Part shown: positions 1 to 7,484 of the stretch, in pieces
Position numbering within the stretch: position 1 is the first letter of the stretch
How the letters are laid out: the number at the start of each line of letters is the position of its first letter
Assembly: GCA_002386585.1 (NCBI GenBank)
Contig: DGIZ01000179.1
Span: 1-12,310 of the forward strand
Length of the DNA: 12,310 nt
Reading direction: 5' to 3'
From: Brevundimonas sp. UBA4609
GTDB lineage: Bacteria > Pseudomonadota > Alphaproteobacteria > Caulobacterales > Caulobacteraceae
Translations under genes and position numbers: made by a program
The notes under the pieces: model-generated
Told to the model about the DNA's origin: nothing
Database searches by the model: none
Seen by the model: the letters and a program-made list of their open reading frames with translations, nothing else

Positions 1-573
1 TTCTGTTCCGAGACCTTTCAGATGTTCGGCGATGCCTTCGAGCGGCAGGGCGATGGCCGCCGTGCAGGCGTTGCGGGCGGCCTGGGGCATGGCCTGGGCG
101 TAGGCGGCGGCGGGCTCCTCCACCAGGGCGACCCCGCCCGCGGCGGCGACGGCGCTCAGCCCGGCTGCGCCGTCCTCGTTGGCGCCGGTCAGGATCACCC
201 CGGTCAGGCCGACGCCGTAGGCGTCCGCCGCGCTTTCGAACAGCACGTCTATGGAGGGGCGGGAGTAGTTGACGGCTTCGTCGGAGGACAGGGCCATATC
301 ACCGTTGCTCTCGACCAGAAGGTGGTAGTCCGAGGGGGCGAAATAGACCACGCCGGGACGGGCGGTCTCCTTGTCTTCGGCCTCCTTGACCTCGACCCGG
401 CATTTGGCCTCGAACAGAGGAGCCAGCACGTTGCTGCGATCGGCCGGGACGTGCAGGACGATGAAGATCGGCCAGGGGAAGTCCGCCGGCAGCGACGGGA
501 GGAGGGCGAGCAGGGCCTGCACCCCTCCGGCGGAGGCGCCGATCACCACGGCCCGGTCGGGGGACGGACTCAT
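1..573 (-). CDS. cheB: CheB-type protein-glutamate methylesterase, stand-alone catalytic domain (partial, 3' end outside window)
   Basis: CheB enzymes hydrolyse glutamate methyl esters (and deamidate glutamine) on receptor proteins, opposing CheR. The frame is open from ATG at 573 to the left edge (191 residues), and the stop lies outside. Family motifs are visible: GASAGG at residues 12-17 with nucleophile Ser14, VLHVP with His41, and LTGANEDGAAG with Asp134, together the expected Ser-His-Asp triad. The last motif departs from the usual GMG-x-DG form but keeps the Asp. There is no N-terminal receiver domain and linker, so this is not the classical two-domain CheB, and phosphorylation control within the protein is not possible. 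The start overlaps the cheR stop as ATGA, implying translational coupling; only a weak AGGA lies about 10 bases upstream. Context (a hybrid kinase and CheR, no chemoreceptor) suggests a signalling role other than flagellar chemotaxis; that is inference. Confidence 0.93.
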   Translation of the reverse strand, partial: MSPSPDRAVVIGASAGGVQALLALLPSLPADFPWPIFIVLHVPADRSNVLAPLFEAKCRVEVKEAEDKETARPGVVYFAPSDYHLLVESNGDMALSSDEAVNYSRPSIDVLFESAADAYGVGLTGVILTGANEDGAAGLSAVAAAGGVALVEEPAAAYAQAMPQAARNACTAAIALPLEGIAEHLKGLGTE

Positions 574-1394
574 GGTTCGCGTTTCCTGTAAATCTTCTCC
601 GCCGGGACAAACTCGGAGAAGGCGGCCGCATGGCGTGAGAAGCGCAGGCTTTCCTTCGATCCGATCCCCAGAAAGCCGTTGCGCGCCAGGGAGTCCCTGA
701 AAAGGCCCACGGCGCGATCCTGAAGGCCCCGGTCGAAATAGATCATGACGTTGCGGCAGGAGATGAGTTGCATCTCGGCGAAGACGGCGTCCGTGACAAG
801 GCTGTGGTCAGAGAAGACGACATTGGCGCGCAGCGACTTGTCGAAGACCGCCCGACCGTAGTCGGCCGTATAGTAGTCGGACAGGGACGAGCGGCCGCCC
901 GACTTCTGGTGGTTTTCGGTGAATTTGCGAATTCGATCGAGGGGATAGACCCCCGCTTCCGCGGCGCGCAGGGCGTCGGGATTGATGTCGGTGGCGTAGA
1001 AGAGGGTGCGGTCGAACAGGCCTTCCTCGCGGAACAGAATGGCCATGGAATACAGCTCCTCCCCGGCGCTGCACCCCGCGATCCACACCTTGAGCGACGG
1101 ATAGGTGCGCAGATGGGGCAGGACCTGCTCGCGCAGGGCGCGAAAGTAGCCGGGATCGCGGAACATCTCGCTGACCTGAACCGTCAGGAAGGCGAGCAGA
1201 CGGGGCAGCATTTCGGGATCGTGCAGGGCCCGCTCCTGCAGGGCCGTCAGGCTCGGCATGCCGAAATGGCTGCGCGCCTGAATCAGACGGCGCTTGATCG
1301 ACGCCCGCGCATACTGGCGAAAGTCGTAATGGTAGCGCTGGTATAGCGCCTCCAGCAGCAGACCGATCTCGATATCCTCGATCTCGTTCGTCAT
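570..1394 (-). CDS. cheR: CheR-type SAM-dependent protein-glutamate methyltransferase
   Basis: CheR transfers methyl groups from S-adenosylmethionine to glutamates of signalling proteins. The 274-residue length matches a minimal two-domain CheR. The N-terminal helical domain spans about residues 10-85 and ends in VSEMFRDP (74-81), the equivalent of the family's T-x-FFR segment. The SAM-binding domain follows with VWIAGCSAGEE (103-113, usually CSTGEEPYS), ATDIN (134-138), and the hallmark CRNVMIYF (213-220). A late GSKESL (245-250) matches the conserved G-x-x-E-x-L end of the family. There is no tetratricopeptide or PAS extension. It starts 7 bases after the kinase stop without a clear Shine-Dalgarno and overlaps cheB by four bases, so the three genes form one operon. 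The substrate is unknown: no methyl-accepting chemotaxis protein is in the window. Confidence 0.95.
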   Translation of the reverse strand: MTNEIEDIEIGLLLEALYQRYHYDFRQYARASIKRRLIQARSHFGMPSLTALQERALHDPEMLPRLLAFLTVQVSEMFRDPGYFRALREQVLPHLRTYPSLKVWIAGCSAGEELYSMAILFREEGLFDRTLFYATDINPDALRAAEAGVYPLDRIRKFTENHQKSGGRSSLSDYYTADYGRAVFDKSLRANVVFSDHSLVTDAVFAEMQLISCRNVMIYFDRGLQDRAVGLFRDSLARNGFLGIGSKESLRFSRHAAAFSEFVPAEKIYRKREP

Positions 1395-1401
1395 GGCGGG
1401 C

Positions 1402-4400
1402 TCAGCGGGGCATCCAGACGCGGACCAGGGACAGCAGCTTGTCCACGTCCAGCGGCTTGGCCATGTAGTCGTTCGCCCCGGCCGCCATACAGCGCTCCTG
1501 GTCGTCCGGCATGGCCTTGGCGGTGAGCATCAGCACCGGCAGCGTCTTCCAGCGCGGATCCTTTCTCATTTCACGCGTTGCCGTCAGGCCGTCCATGACC
1601 GGCATCATCACGTCCATCAGCACAAGGTCGACAGCCTTCGAAGGATCGGTCGAGGCCTGCTCCAGCGCCTCGAGCGCTTCCCTGCCGTTGCGGGCGATCT
1701 CCACCACCGCGCCGCGCGGTTCAAGGACATTGGTCAGGGAGTAGACGTTGCGGACGTCGTCCTCGACGACCAGAATCCGGCGCCCTTCCAGCACGGCGTC
1801 GCGATTGCGCGCCTTGCGGATCATCTTCTGCTGCTCGGGCGGAAGCTCGGACACCACCTGATGGAGGAAGAGGGAGACCTCGTCGAGCAGCCGCTCCGGC
1901 GACTTGGCGCCCTTGATGATGATGGAGCTCGAATAGCGGCGCAGCTGCTGCTCGTGATCGGGCGACAGATCGCGCCCCGTATAGACGATCACGGGCGGGA
2001 AGCCATGGCCGCCCTCGCGGCTGAGGGTCTCCAGCAGGGAGAAGCCCGACGCGTCAGGCAGGGTGAGATCCAGCACCATGCAGTCGAAGGTCTGGGTTCT
2101 GAGTTGCTCCAGGCATTCGGCGGCGGTGCCCACGCCTACGGTTTCTACGTCGCCGGAGGCCAGCAGGCGGCTCACCGCGTCGCGCTGGACCAGATCGTCC
2201 TCCACGATGAGCACGCGACGCACGGTGCGGGTCAGCGTGTCCTCGAGGGTGCGCAGAACCTCGGCGAGATCCTCGCGCTTCACCGGCTTGACCAGATAGC
2301 CGATGGCGCCCAGCGACAGGGCGGTCTGGCTGTGATCCTCGGCCGAGACGACGTGGATGGGGATGTGGCGGGTGTCATCGTCGCGCTTCAGCACGTCGAG
2401 AACGGTCAGCCCCGACTGATCGGGCAGGCCCACGTCCAGCACGACCGCGCTGGGACGATGGCGCTTGGCCAGCTTGAGAGCCTCCTGGGCCGTGCCCGCC
2501 ACGACGCACCGGAAGCCCAGCTCGCGGGACAGGTCGCGGACGATGGCGGCGAAGCGGTCGTCGTCCTCGACAACCAGCAGCAGGCGGCGCGTTCCGGCCA
2601 GATGGTCGCGGTCGTCCTCGATGCTCGCAGACACTGACTGACGCCGCTCGGGAGGCGGTTCCGACTGGGGCGAAACATGCGGGGCAGGGGCAGGCGTCTC
2701 GCGCGGAGCGACCTGCGCAGCGTCATAGGCGCGCGGCAGGGTCAGAGTGAAGACGCTCCCTTCGCCCACTCGGCTTTCCAGCGTGATCCGTCCGCCGAGC
2801 AGGCGCGCCAGTTCGCGCGAGATCGACAGGCCCAGGCCCGTGCCGCCGTATCTGCGGCTAATGGTTCCGTCGGCCTGCTGGAAGGCCTCGAAAACCCCCT
2901 TCTGCTGCTCGGGGGATATGCCGATGCCGGTATCCGACACGGCGAAGGCGATCCTGTCGCCGGGCTGGGCCGATATACCGAGCTTCACACCGCCGCTTTC
3001 GGTAAATTTGAAGGCGTTCGACAGCAGGTTCTTGAGGATCTGCTCCAGCCGCTGGCGATCCGTCTCCATCAGATCGGCTCCAGCGTCCAGCTCGATCTCG
3101 AAGACCAGACCGCGGTCGTCCGCCACCGGCTGGAAGAGTTGCCGGACGTCCTCCGTCAACCGCTGCATCGACACCGCCTCGGGACGCGCCTGAATGTGGC
3201 CTGCCTCGATCTTGGACAGGTCGAGGATGTCGTTGATCAGGGCCAGGAGATCATTGCCGGACGACTGAATCGTGCGGGCGTAGTTGACCTGTTCCTCCGA
3301 CAGCGTTTCCTCTGGATTGTCGGCTAGGAGCTTGGACAGGATCAGCAGGGAGTTGAGCGGGGTCCGCAGCTCATGGGACATATTGGCCAGGAAGTCGGAC
3401 TTGTACTGGCTGGCCTGCTCGAGTTCGCGCGCCTTCAGCGTCAGGGCCGAGGCGCCGCGCTCTAGATCGTCGCGCTGGGTTTCCAGCAACTGGGCCTGCT
3501 CCTCCAGTTGGCTGTTGGTCTGCTCCAGCTCCGCCTGCTGCTGCTCCAGTCGCGTCTGGGATTCCTTCAGCGCCCGACCCTGTTCCTCCAACTCTTCGTT
3601 GGAGACGCGCAACTCCTCGCTCTGGACCTGGAGCTCCTCGGCCTGGCGCTGGGTTTCCTCCAGCATGTTCTGCAGCTGGGCGCGGTAGCGGGCCGAGCGC
3701 AAGGCTGTGCCGATGGCGGGCCCGGTTTCTTCCAGCAGGGCCATAAGCCGTTCGTCCGGCGTGTGCAGAAAGCCGAGTTCCAGAACCGCATTGACCGCGC
3801 CGTCCGCCCGGGCGGGGGCGATCACCAGGTGCCTCGGCTTGTCGCGGCCGAGGGCCGAACCGATCGTCAGATAGCCCTCAGGCACGTCGGACAGGGTCAG
3901 AATCTGACCGTCCGCCGCCACCTGCCCGAGCAGCCCCTCGCGCGGGCCGAAGCGTTCAGCGACGGGCGCGTCCGACGGGACGCCGAGCGCGGCGATGCGT
4001 CGATAAAGGCCGCCTTCGCCTTTGAACAGGGCGGCCGCCTGGACGCCGGCGTACCGTCCCAGATAGGCGAGAATGCTGTCTCCCAGCTGTTCCAGCGACT
4101 GATCGCCCATCATGGCGACGCCGAGGCCCACCTGGCCTTCATGCAGCCATTCCTGGCGTGCGCGCGCCCTGGCGCTGCGACGGACCAGCATGAAGACCGT
4201 GATCGTCAGGACAGCACCGAGCAGGCCCGAAAGCACGCCGCTAATCAGCGCCGTGCGATAGGCGGCGTTCATTTCCGTCAGTCGCTGCTGACGCACGCTC
4301 TGCTCTTCCTGACGCATGAGGGCGACCTGGGCCCGGATCGCGTCCATCTCCTGCTTGCCCTGATCCGTGGCCATCCGCGCAAGCGCGGCCTGCATGCCCT

Positions 4401-4818
4401 CGGCGCGGCGCGCCTGTAGGGCCGCGTCCAGCTCGGCCAGTTTGGCGTCGAGGCGAGCGCGCAGCTGATTCAGGTGACCTTGTTGGACAGGGTTGTCGCG
4501 GGTGAGCTCCGCGATATCGCCCAGCCGTCGGTTGAGATCCCGGGTCGCCGTCTCGTAGGGCTGCAGATAGGAGACGTTGCCCGTCAGCAGATAGCCGCGC
4601 TGGCCCGTCTCGGCGTCCTGAGCGGCGGACAACAGTTCATCAACCGCGACGATCACCTCGTGCGTATGGATGATCTGCTGGTTGTTGGCGCGCAGAACTT
4701 CGACATTCCTCCAGGCGACAAGCCCGGTGGCGAGGAAGAAGGAAAGAACCAGGGCCAACCCCAGAACCGCCCAGGCCTCCATCTTCGAGCCCGCAGACGG
4801 ACGACGTGACGATTTCAT
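1402..4818 (-). CDS. Membrane hybrid sensor histidine kinase: CHASE3-GAF-coiled coil-HisKA-HATPase-REC-REC-REC
   Basis: A 1138-residue inner-membrane kinase and phosphorelay hub, numbered from ATG at 4818. A TTG at 4821 would add one residue and sits better to a weak AGGG, so the start is uncertain by one codon. Two membrane helices (about 16-37 and 190-212) bracket a periplasmic CHASE3 domain with the hallmark ETGQRGYLLTG (70-80). A GAF domain follows (about 225-375), then a roughly 95-residue Glu/Gln-rich coiled coil (378-475). HisKA has SHELRTPLN with phospho-acceptor His482. The ATPase domain shows N601, DTGIGI (629-634) and GGTGLGL (658-664). After a Pro-rich linker come three receivers with phospho-sites Asp795, Asp917 and Asp1069 and lysines 844, 969 and 1121; all look active. 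There is no DNA-binding output and no CheR-tethering C-terminal pentapeptide (it ends VWMPR). The signal is unknown. It is the first gene of the operon with cheR and cheB. Confidence 0.95.
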   Translation of the reverse strand: MKSSRRPSAGSKMEAWAVLGLALVLSFFLATGLVAWRNVEVLRANNQQIIHTHEVIVAVDELLSAAQDAETGQRGYLLTGNVSYLQPYETATRDLNRRLGDIAELTRDNPVQQGHLNQLRARLDAKLAELDAALQARRAEGMQAALARMATDQGKQEMDAIRAQVALMRQEEQSVRQQRLTEMNAAYRTALISGVLSGLLGAVLTITVFMLVRRSARARARQEWLHEGQVGLGVAMMGDQSLEQLGDSILAYLGRYAGVQAAALFKGEGGLYRRIAALGVPSDAPVAERFGPREGLLGQVAADGQILTLSDVPEGYLTIGSALGRDKPRHLVIAPARADGAVNAVLELGFLHTPDERLMALLEETGPAIGTALRSARYRAQLQNMLEETQRQAEELQVQSEELRVSNEELEEQGRALKESQTRLEQQQAELEQTNSQLEEQAQLLETQRDDLERGASALTLKARELEQASQYKSDFLANMSHELRTPLNSLLILSKLLADNPEETLSEEQVNYARTIQSSGNDLLALINDILDLSKIEAGHIQARPEAVSMQRLTEDVRQLFQPVADDRGLVFEIELDAGADLMETDRQRLEQILKNLLSNAFKFTESGGVKLGISAQPGDRIAFAVSDTGIGISPEQQKGVFEAFQQADGTISRRYGGTGLGLSISRELARLLGGRITLESRVGEGSVFTLTLPRAYDAAQVAPRETPAPAPHVSPQSEPPPERRQSVSASIEDDRDHLAGTRRLLLVVEDDDRFAAIVRDLSRELGFRCVVAGTAQEALKLAKRHRPSAVVLDVGLPDQSGLTVLDVLKRDDDTRHIPIHVVSAEDHSQTALSLGAIGYLVKPVKREDLAEVLRTLEDTLTRTVRRVLIVEDDLVQRDAVSRLLASGDVETVGVGTAAECLEQLRTQTFDCMVLDLTLPDASGFSLLETLSREGGHGFPPVIVYTGRDLSPDHEQQLRRYSSSIIIKGAKSPERLLDEVSLFLHQVVSELPPEQQKMIRKARNRDAVLEGRRILVVEDDVRNVYSLTNVLEPRGAVVEIARNGREALEALEQASTDPSKAVDLVLMDVMMPVMDGLTATREMRKDPRWKTLPVLMLTAKAMPDDQERCMAAGANDYMAKPLDVDKLLSLVRVWMPR

Positions 4819-5035
4819 CAAGTTGTGAACCCTGGACGAGGAGCGAGAGCGCCCTGCCTAAGGACGCGTGCAGACCTTGCAATAACCTATGCTGGATTCG
4901 CCGCACAGACTTGCTGATGAACGATGCGGCTGATCGCCCCGTGGCCTCGCTGCGGCTCTCACGAGAAAGGCGCGGCCAGCTCCAGAATCTGACGAAGCGG
5001 CGGAAAAGCCCGGCGTCGCAGCGCCTGCTGCAGCT
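4819..5035. other. Intergenic region between dehydrogenase 3' end and kinase 5' end
   Basis: About 217 bases with no supportable gene. It must carry the promoter of the kinase operon (minus strand) and any terminator of the dehydrogenase. I see no convincing -35/-10 pair and no GGAAC box. On the minus strand a short AT-richer stretch around 4880-4895 is the least GC-rich part and a possible -10 area, but nothing matches well. Downstream of the dehydrogenase stop there is only a 5-bp stem (GCAGC/GCTGC) with no T-tract. Confidence 0.5.
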
Positions 5036-6211
5036 TCATTCCGGATGAAGCACCACCTTCGTCCATTCGTTCTGGTTCTCTTTGAAGTTGCGGTAGGCCT
5101 CGGGGGCCTGCTCAAGCGGCAGGCGGTGGCTGATCAGATCAGTGGTGTCGATGCGGCCGTCCAGGATCATCTCGAGCAGGGCGGGGAGGTAGCGCTGCAC
5201 ATGTGTCTGGCCGGTTTTGAGGGTCAGGCCTTTCTGCATGAAGGCGCCGACCGGCACCTTGTCCGCGAAGCCGCCGTAGACGCCGGGCACCGACACCGTG
5301 CCGCCCTTGCGCACCGCCATGATGGTTTCGCGCAACACGTGGGCGCGGTCTGTCCCCATGCGGGTCGAGGTCTTTACGGCGTCGACGATGTTGTCGGGCG
5401 AGAAGCCGTGGCTTTCCATGCCCACGGCGTCGATGCAGCTGTCGGGCCCGAGGCCCGCCGTCATTTCCTGGAGCGCCTCGCGGACCCTGACCTCGTGGTA
5501 GTTGAGGACCTCGGCGCCGTTGGCCCTGGCCAGGGCCAGGCGGTTGGGATGGTGATCGATGGCGATGACGCGGCCCGCGCCCTGAAGGAAGGCGCATTTG
5601 ATCGCGAACAGACCCACCGGCCCGCAGCCCCAAACGGCGACGGTGTCGCCGCGCTCGATCTGGCAGTTCTCGGCGGCCATCCAGCCCGTGGGGAAGATGT
5701 CGGACAGAAAGAGCACCTTCTCGTCCTCGACGCCGTCCGGTATCTTGATCGGCCCGTAGTCGGAATAGGGCACCCGCGCGTACTCGGCCTGTCCTCCGGC
5801 GTAGCCGCCGGTCAGGTGCGAATAGCCGAAGGCGCCGGTCATCACCTGGCCGAAGGCGATCTCCGATGCGTCGGCCTTATCCGCCGGATTGGAATTGTCG
5901 CAGGCGGCGGGAAGGGACTTCTGGCAGAAGAAACATTGGCCGCAGGCGATGACGAAGGGCACCACGACCCGGTCCCCCTTCTTCAGGCTGGTGTTTCCGC
6001 GCCCGACGTCCACGACTTCGCCCATGAATTCATGGCCGAGGATGTCACCGTTCGACATTCCGGGGATGTAGCTATCGTACAGATGCAGATCCGAGCCGCA
6101 GATGGCCGTGGCCGTGATCCTGATGATGGCGTCGCGAGGGTTGATGATCTCCGGGTCGGGAACCGTGTCCATCTGGACGTTATGCTTGCCGTGCCAGGTG
6201 AGGGCGCGCAT
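5036..6211 (-). CDS. Zinc-dependent alcohol dehydrogenase, formaldehyde-dehydrogenase-like (MDR superfamily)
   Basis: A 391-residue cytoplasmic NAD(P)-dependent dehydrogenase of the medium-chain family. The GroES-like domain has Cys38 (ICGSD), GHE (59-61) and, in the third catalytic zinc position, Asp171 (LSDIFPTG), as I recall for glutathione-independent formaldehyde dehydrogenase of Pseudomonas putida, where classical ADHs have Cys. The structural zinc site is intact with Cys90, Cys93, Cys96 and Cys104. The Rossmann fold shows GCGPVG (195-200) and an acidic Asp219 at the end of the second strand, favouring NAD over NADP. The start is supported by AGGA about 7 bases upstream. It lies 21 bases after the SRPBCC gene on the same strand, so they are co-transcribed. 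The substrate is not determined: formaldehyde or another aldehyde/alcohol is possible, and no glutathione pathway gene is nearby. Confidence 0.92.
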   Translation of the reverse strand: MRALTWHGKHNVQMDTVPDPEIINPRDAIIRITATAICGSDLHLYDSYIPGMSNGDILGHEFMGEVVDVGRGNTSLKKGDRVVVPFVIACGQCFFCQKSLPAACDNSNPADKADASEIAFGQVMTGAFGYSHLTGGYAGGQAEYARVPYSDYGPIKIPDGVEDEKVLFLSDIFPTGWMAAENCQIERGDTVAVWGCGPVGLFAIKCAFLQGAGRVIAIDHHPNRLALARANGAEVLNYHEVRVREALQEMTAGLGPDSCIDAVGMESHGFSPDNIVDAVKTSTRMGTDRAHVLRETIMAVRKGGTVSVPGVYGGFADKVPVGAFMQKGLTLKTGQTHVQRYLPALLEMILDGRIDTTDLISHRLPLEQAPEAYRNFKENQNEWTKVVLHPE

Positions 6212-6232
6212 GGGCGATCCTTTCTGCTGCGA

Positions 6233-6802
6233 TCAGAGGCGGCGGGAGCCGCGCGGCGCTGCATCGGGCGCCCTTGAGGTCGAAATCTCGCCCGTCTCCA
6301 TGAGCTGCTTGAAGCGCCGCAGTTCGCGCCGCGCCTGCAGGCGCGGCTCGCGCTGCATGACCTTGGCGATCGCCTTGCCCACGACCCCGCCGGGCGGATC
6401 GTAGCTGATGAAGAGCCGGACCTCCGTGCCGCGCCCGAAAGGATGGTCCCGGAACTCGATCCAACCCTCATGGTCGACGTCGGAGCCCTGGGTCGAGGTC
6501 CAGGCGATGCGACGGTCCGCCAAGTCCTCTGTGATCACGGAGGTCAACGCGACGTCCTTTCCGCCCGGTCCTTCGACGACCCATCGGGAATGCGTCGCGT
6601 CCAGAACCTCGACAGACTTCACCGTCTCCGAGAAGACGGGAAGGTTCAAAAGATCGCGCCAATAGCCGTAGAGGGCCGATCGGGGTCGTCGGATCAGTAT
6701 GGCGCGCAAGCTGTCGGCCGCGTGGCGCCCTTCGTGAAGGTCGCTGTCGCGGAAGGCCGAGGAATCCACATCAGCGTCAGTCGAAATCGGACGATCGGTC
6801 AT
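6233..6802 (-). CDS. SRPBCC (START-like) family protein, cyclase/dehydrase type
   Basis: A 189-residue predicted soluble protein. I chose ATG at 6802 because GGGAG sits 6 bases upstream; a TTG at 6829 would add nine residues without support. After about 30 variable, acidic residues the SRPBCC fold begins. It carries the family's early motif (an arginine-proline pair, then Y-WRDLLNLP), an SVEVLD strand, SRWVVEGPGG, a RIAWTS segment, then GTEVRLFISYDPPGG and a closing helical run ending RRFKQLMETGE. These features match a bacterial lineage of cyclase-like SRPBCC proteins that bind hydrophobic ligands in a helix-grip cavity; enzymatic activity is generally unproven. It is the first gene of a two-gene operon with the zinc dehydrogenase, 21 bases apart, and is divergent from the catalase pair. 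The pairing suggests that it presents or processes a ligand related to the dehydrogenase substrate; that is inference. Confidence 0.88.
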   Translation of the reverse strand: MTDRPISTDADVDSSAFRDSDLHEGRHAADSLRAILIRRPRSALYGYWRDLLNLPVFSETVKSVEVLDATHSRWVVEGPGGKDVALTSVITEDLADRRIAWTSTQGSDVDHEGWIEFRDHPFGRGTEVRLFISYDPPGGVVGKAIAKVMQREPRLQARRELRRFKQLMETGEISTSRAPDAAPRGSRRL

Positions 6803-6808
6803 GTCTGG

Positions 6809-6813
6809 CTCCC
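6809..6813 (-). promoter_or_regulatory. Ribosome binding site of the SRPBCC gene
   Basis: On the minus strand this reads GGGAG, six bases before ATG at 6802. It decides the start in favour of the internal ATG over the TTG at 6829. Confidence 0.6.
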
Positions 6814-6905
6814 GTGCGTGAAGGGCCAATGGACCGAAGGCGGGTTCGTTGCAGAGGTCGATGAAGTGACGGGTATCCGACAGCCGGACCCCCGATCCGC
6901 TTGGC

Positions 6906-6930
6906 CGGTTTGCCAGAGACCCGCAAACCG
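6906..6930 (+). repeat. Perfect 8-bp inverted repeat next to the ribosome binding site of the yciF-like gene
   Basis: The arms CGGTTTGC (6906-6913) and GCAAACCG (6923-6930) are exact reverse complements, separated by nine bases. The right arm touches the Shine-Dalgarno AAGGAG. It lies in the 140-base spacer between divergent operons. It could be an operator for a dimeric regulator or a 5'-UTR hairpin limiting ribosome access. No other copy is apparent in the window. Confidence 0.6.
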
Positions 6931-6936
6931 AAGGAG
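6931..6936 (+). promoter_or_regulatory. Ribosome binding site of the yciF-like gene
   Basis: AAGGAG lies six bases before ATG at 6943. It fixes that start, rather than the upstream in-frame ATG-like starts beginning at 6901. Confidence 0.75.
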
Positions 6937-6942
6937 ATCGAC

Positions 6943-7461
6943 ATGATCAACAACGACGACGTCTGGCGCGACGTGTTCGTGAACGGCCTGAAGAACGCCC
7001 ACGCCGTGGAGCATCAGGCCCTGGCCCTGATGGATCGGCAGATCGACCGCGCCAGGAATTTCATGGAGGTGGCCGAGAAGCTGAAGGCTCACCGACTCGA
7101 AACCGAGCAGCAGATTTCACGGCTTGAGCAAATCCTCTCGGGTCTGGACGAGAGCCCGTCAGGTCTGAAGGACGCCGCCATGTCCATGAGCGGCAATATG
7201 GCCGCCTTGGGCCACACCTTCGCCGAGGACGAAATCCTCAAGAACGCCTTCGCCAACTTCGCCTTCGAGAACTATGAGGTCGCCGCCTATAAGGGACTGA
7301 TCGTTCTGGCTCAGCACGGCGGCTACTCTGTCGCCCTGGACCCGCTGAACGCCTCGCTGGACGAAGAAGCGCGCATGGCGGCCTGGGTGGACCAAAGCCT
7401 GCCGGCCCTCACCGAGAAATTCCTCATGCTGAAGCGCGCAGGCGAAAACCCCAGCCGCTGA
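6943..7461 (+). CDS. YciE/YciF-like ferritin-like protein (DUF892 family)
   Basis: A 172-residue all-helical soluble protein. The ATG at 6943 has a good Shine-Dalgarno (AAGGAG, spacer 6); upstream in-frame codons lack one. The pattern fits the DUF892 ferritin-like four-helix bundle. Helix 1 has NAHAVEHQAL (18-27), helix 2 has a KAHRLETEQQISRLEQ segment (48-63), helix 3 has ANFAFENYEVAAY (104-116), and helix 4 begins at SLDEEARMA (138-146). Glu23, Glu55, Glu109, Glu112 and Glu141/142 are candidate di-metal ligands, an assignment from pattern only. Family members are stress-induced in enterobacteria (yciF/yciE), where they neighbour the manganese catalase gene katN. Here the manganese catalase follows after 23 bases in the same orientation, the same association. 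The molecular role is unproven: metal storage, peroxide handling or a structural stress role are all possible. Confidence 0.88.
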   Translation: MINNDDVWRDVFVNGLKNAHAVEHQALALMDRQIDRARNFMEVAEKLKAHRLETEQQISRLEQILSGLDESPSGLKDAAMSMSGNMAALGHTFAEDEILKNAFANFAFENYEVAAYKGLIVLAQHGGYSVALDPLNASLDEEARMAAWVDQSLPALTEKFLMLKRAGENPSR

Positions 7462-7471
7462 TCGCCGTCGC

Positions 7472-7477
7472 AAGGAG
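7472..7477 (+). promoter_or_regulatory. Ribosome binding site of the manganese catalase gene
   Basis: AAGGAG is seven bases before ATG at 7485 and thirteen before the second in-frame ATG at 7491, favouring the first. Confidence 0.7.
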
Positions 7478-7484
7478 ACGCGAG

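Noticed and set aside
1393..2637. A 414-codon plus-strand open frame inside the kinase gene
   Set aside because: Antisense to the receiver domains, with His/Gly/Gln-rich shadow composition and no motif.
4858..5115. An 85-codon minus-strand frame in the gap before the kinase
   Set aside because: It overlaps the dehydrogenase 3' end out of frame, has Arg/Ser/Pro-rich composition and no convincing ribosome binding site.
5045..6277. A 410-codon plus-strand open frame opposite the dehydrogenase
   Set aside because: Shadow of the zinc dehydrogenase: it mirrors its length, has no ribosome binding site and no family motifs.
6886..6910. GGACC and CGGTT before the yciF-like gene as an EcfG-type promoter
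   Set aside because: Mismatches in the -35 and -10 boxes, a 15-base spacer, and overlap with the inverted repeat. Attractive by gene content but not supported by sequence.
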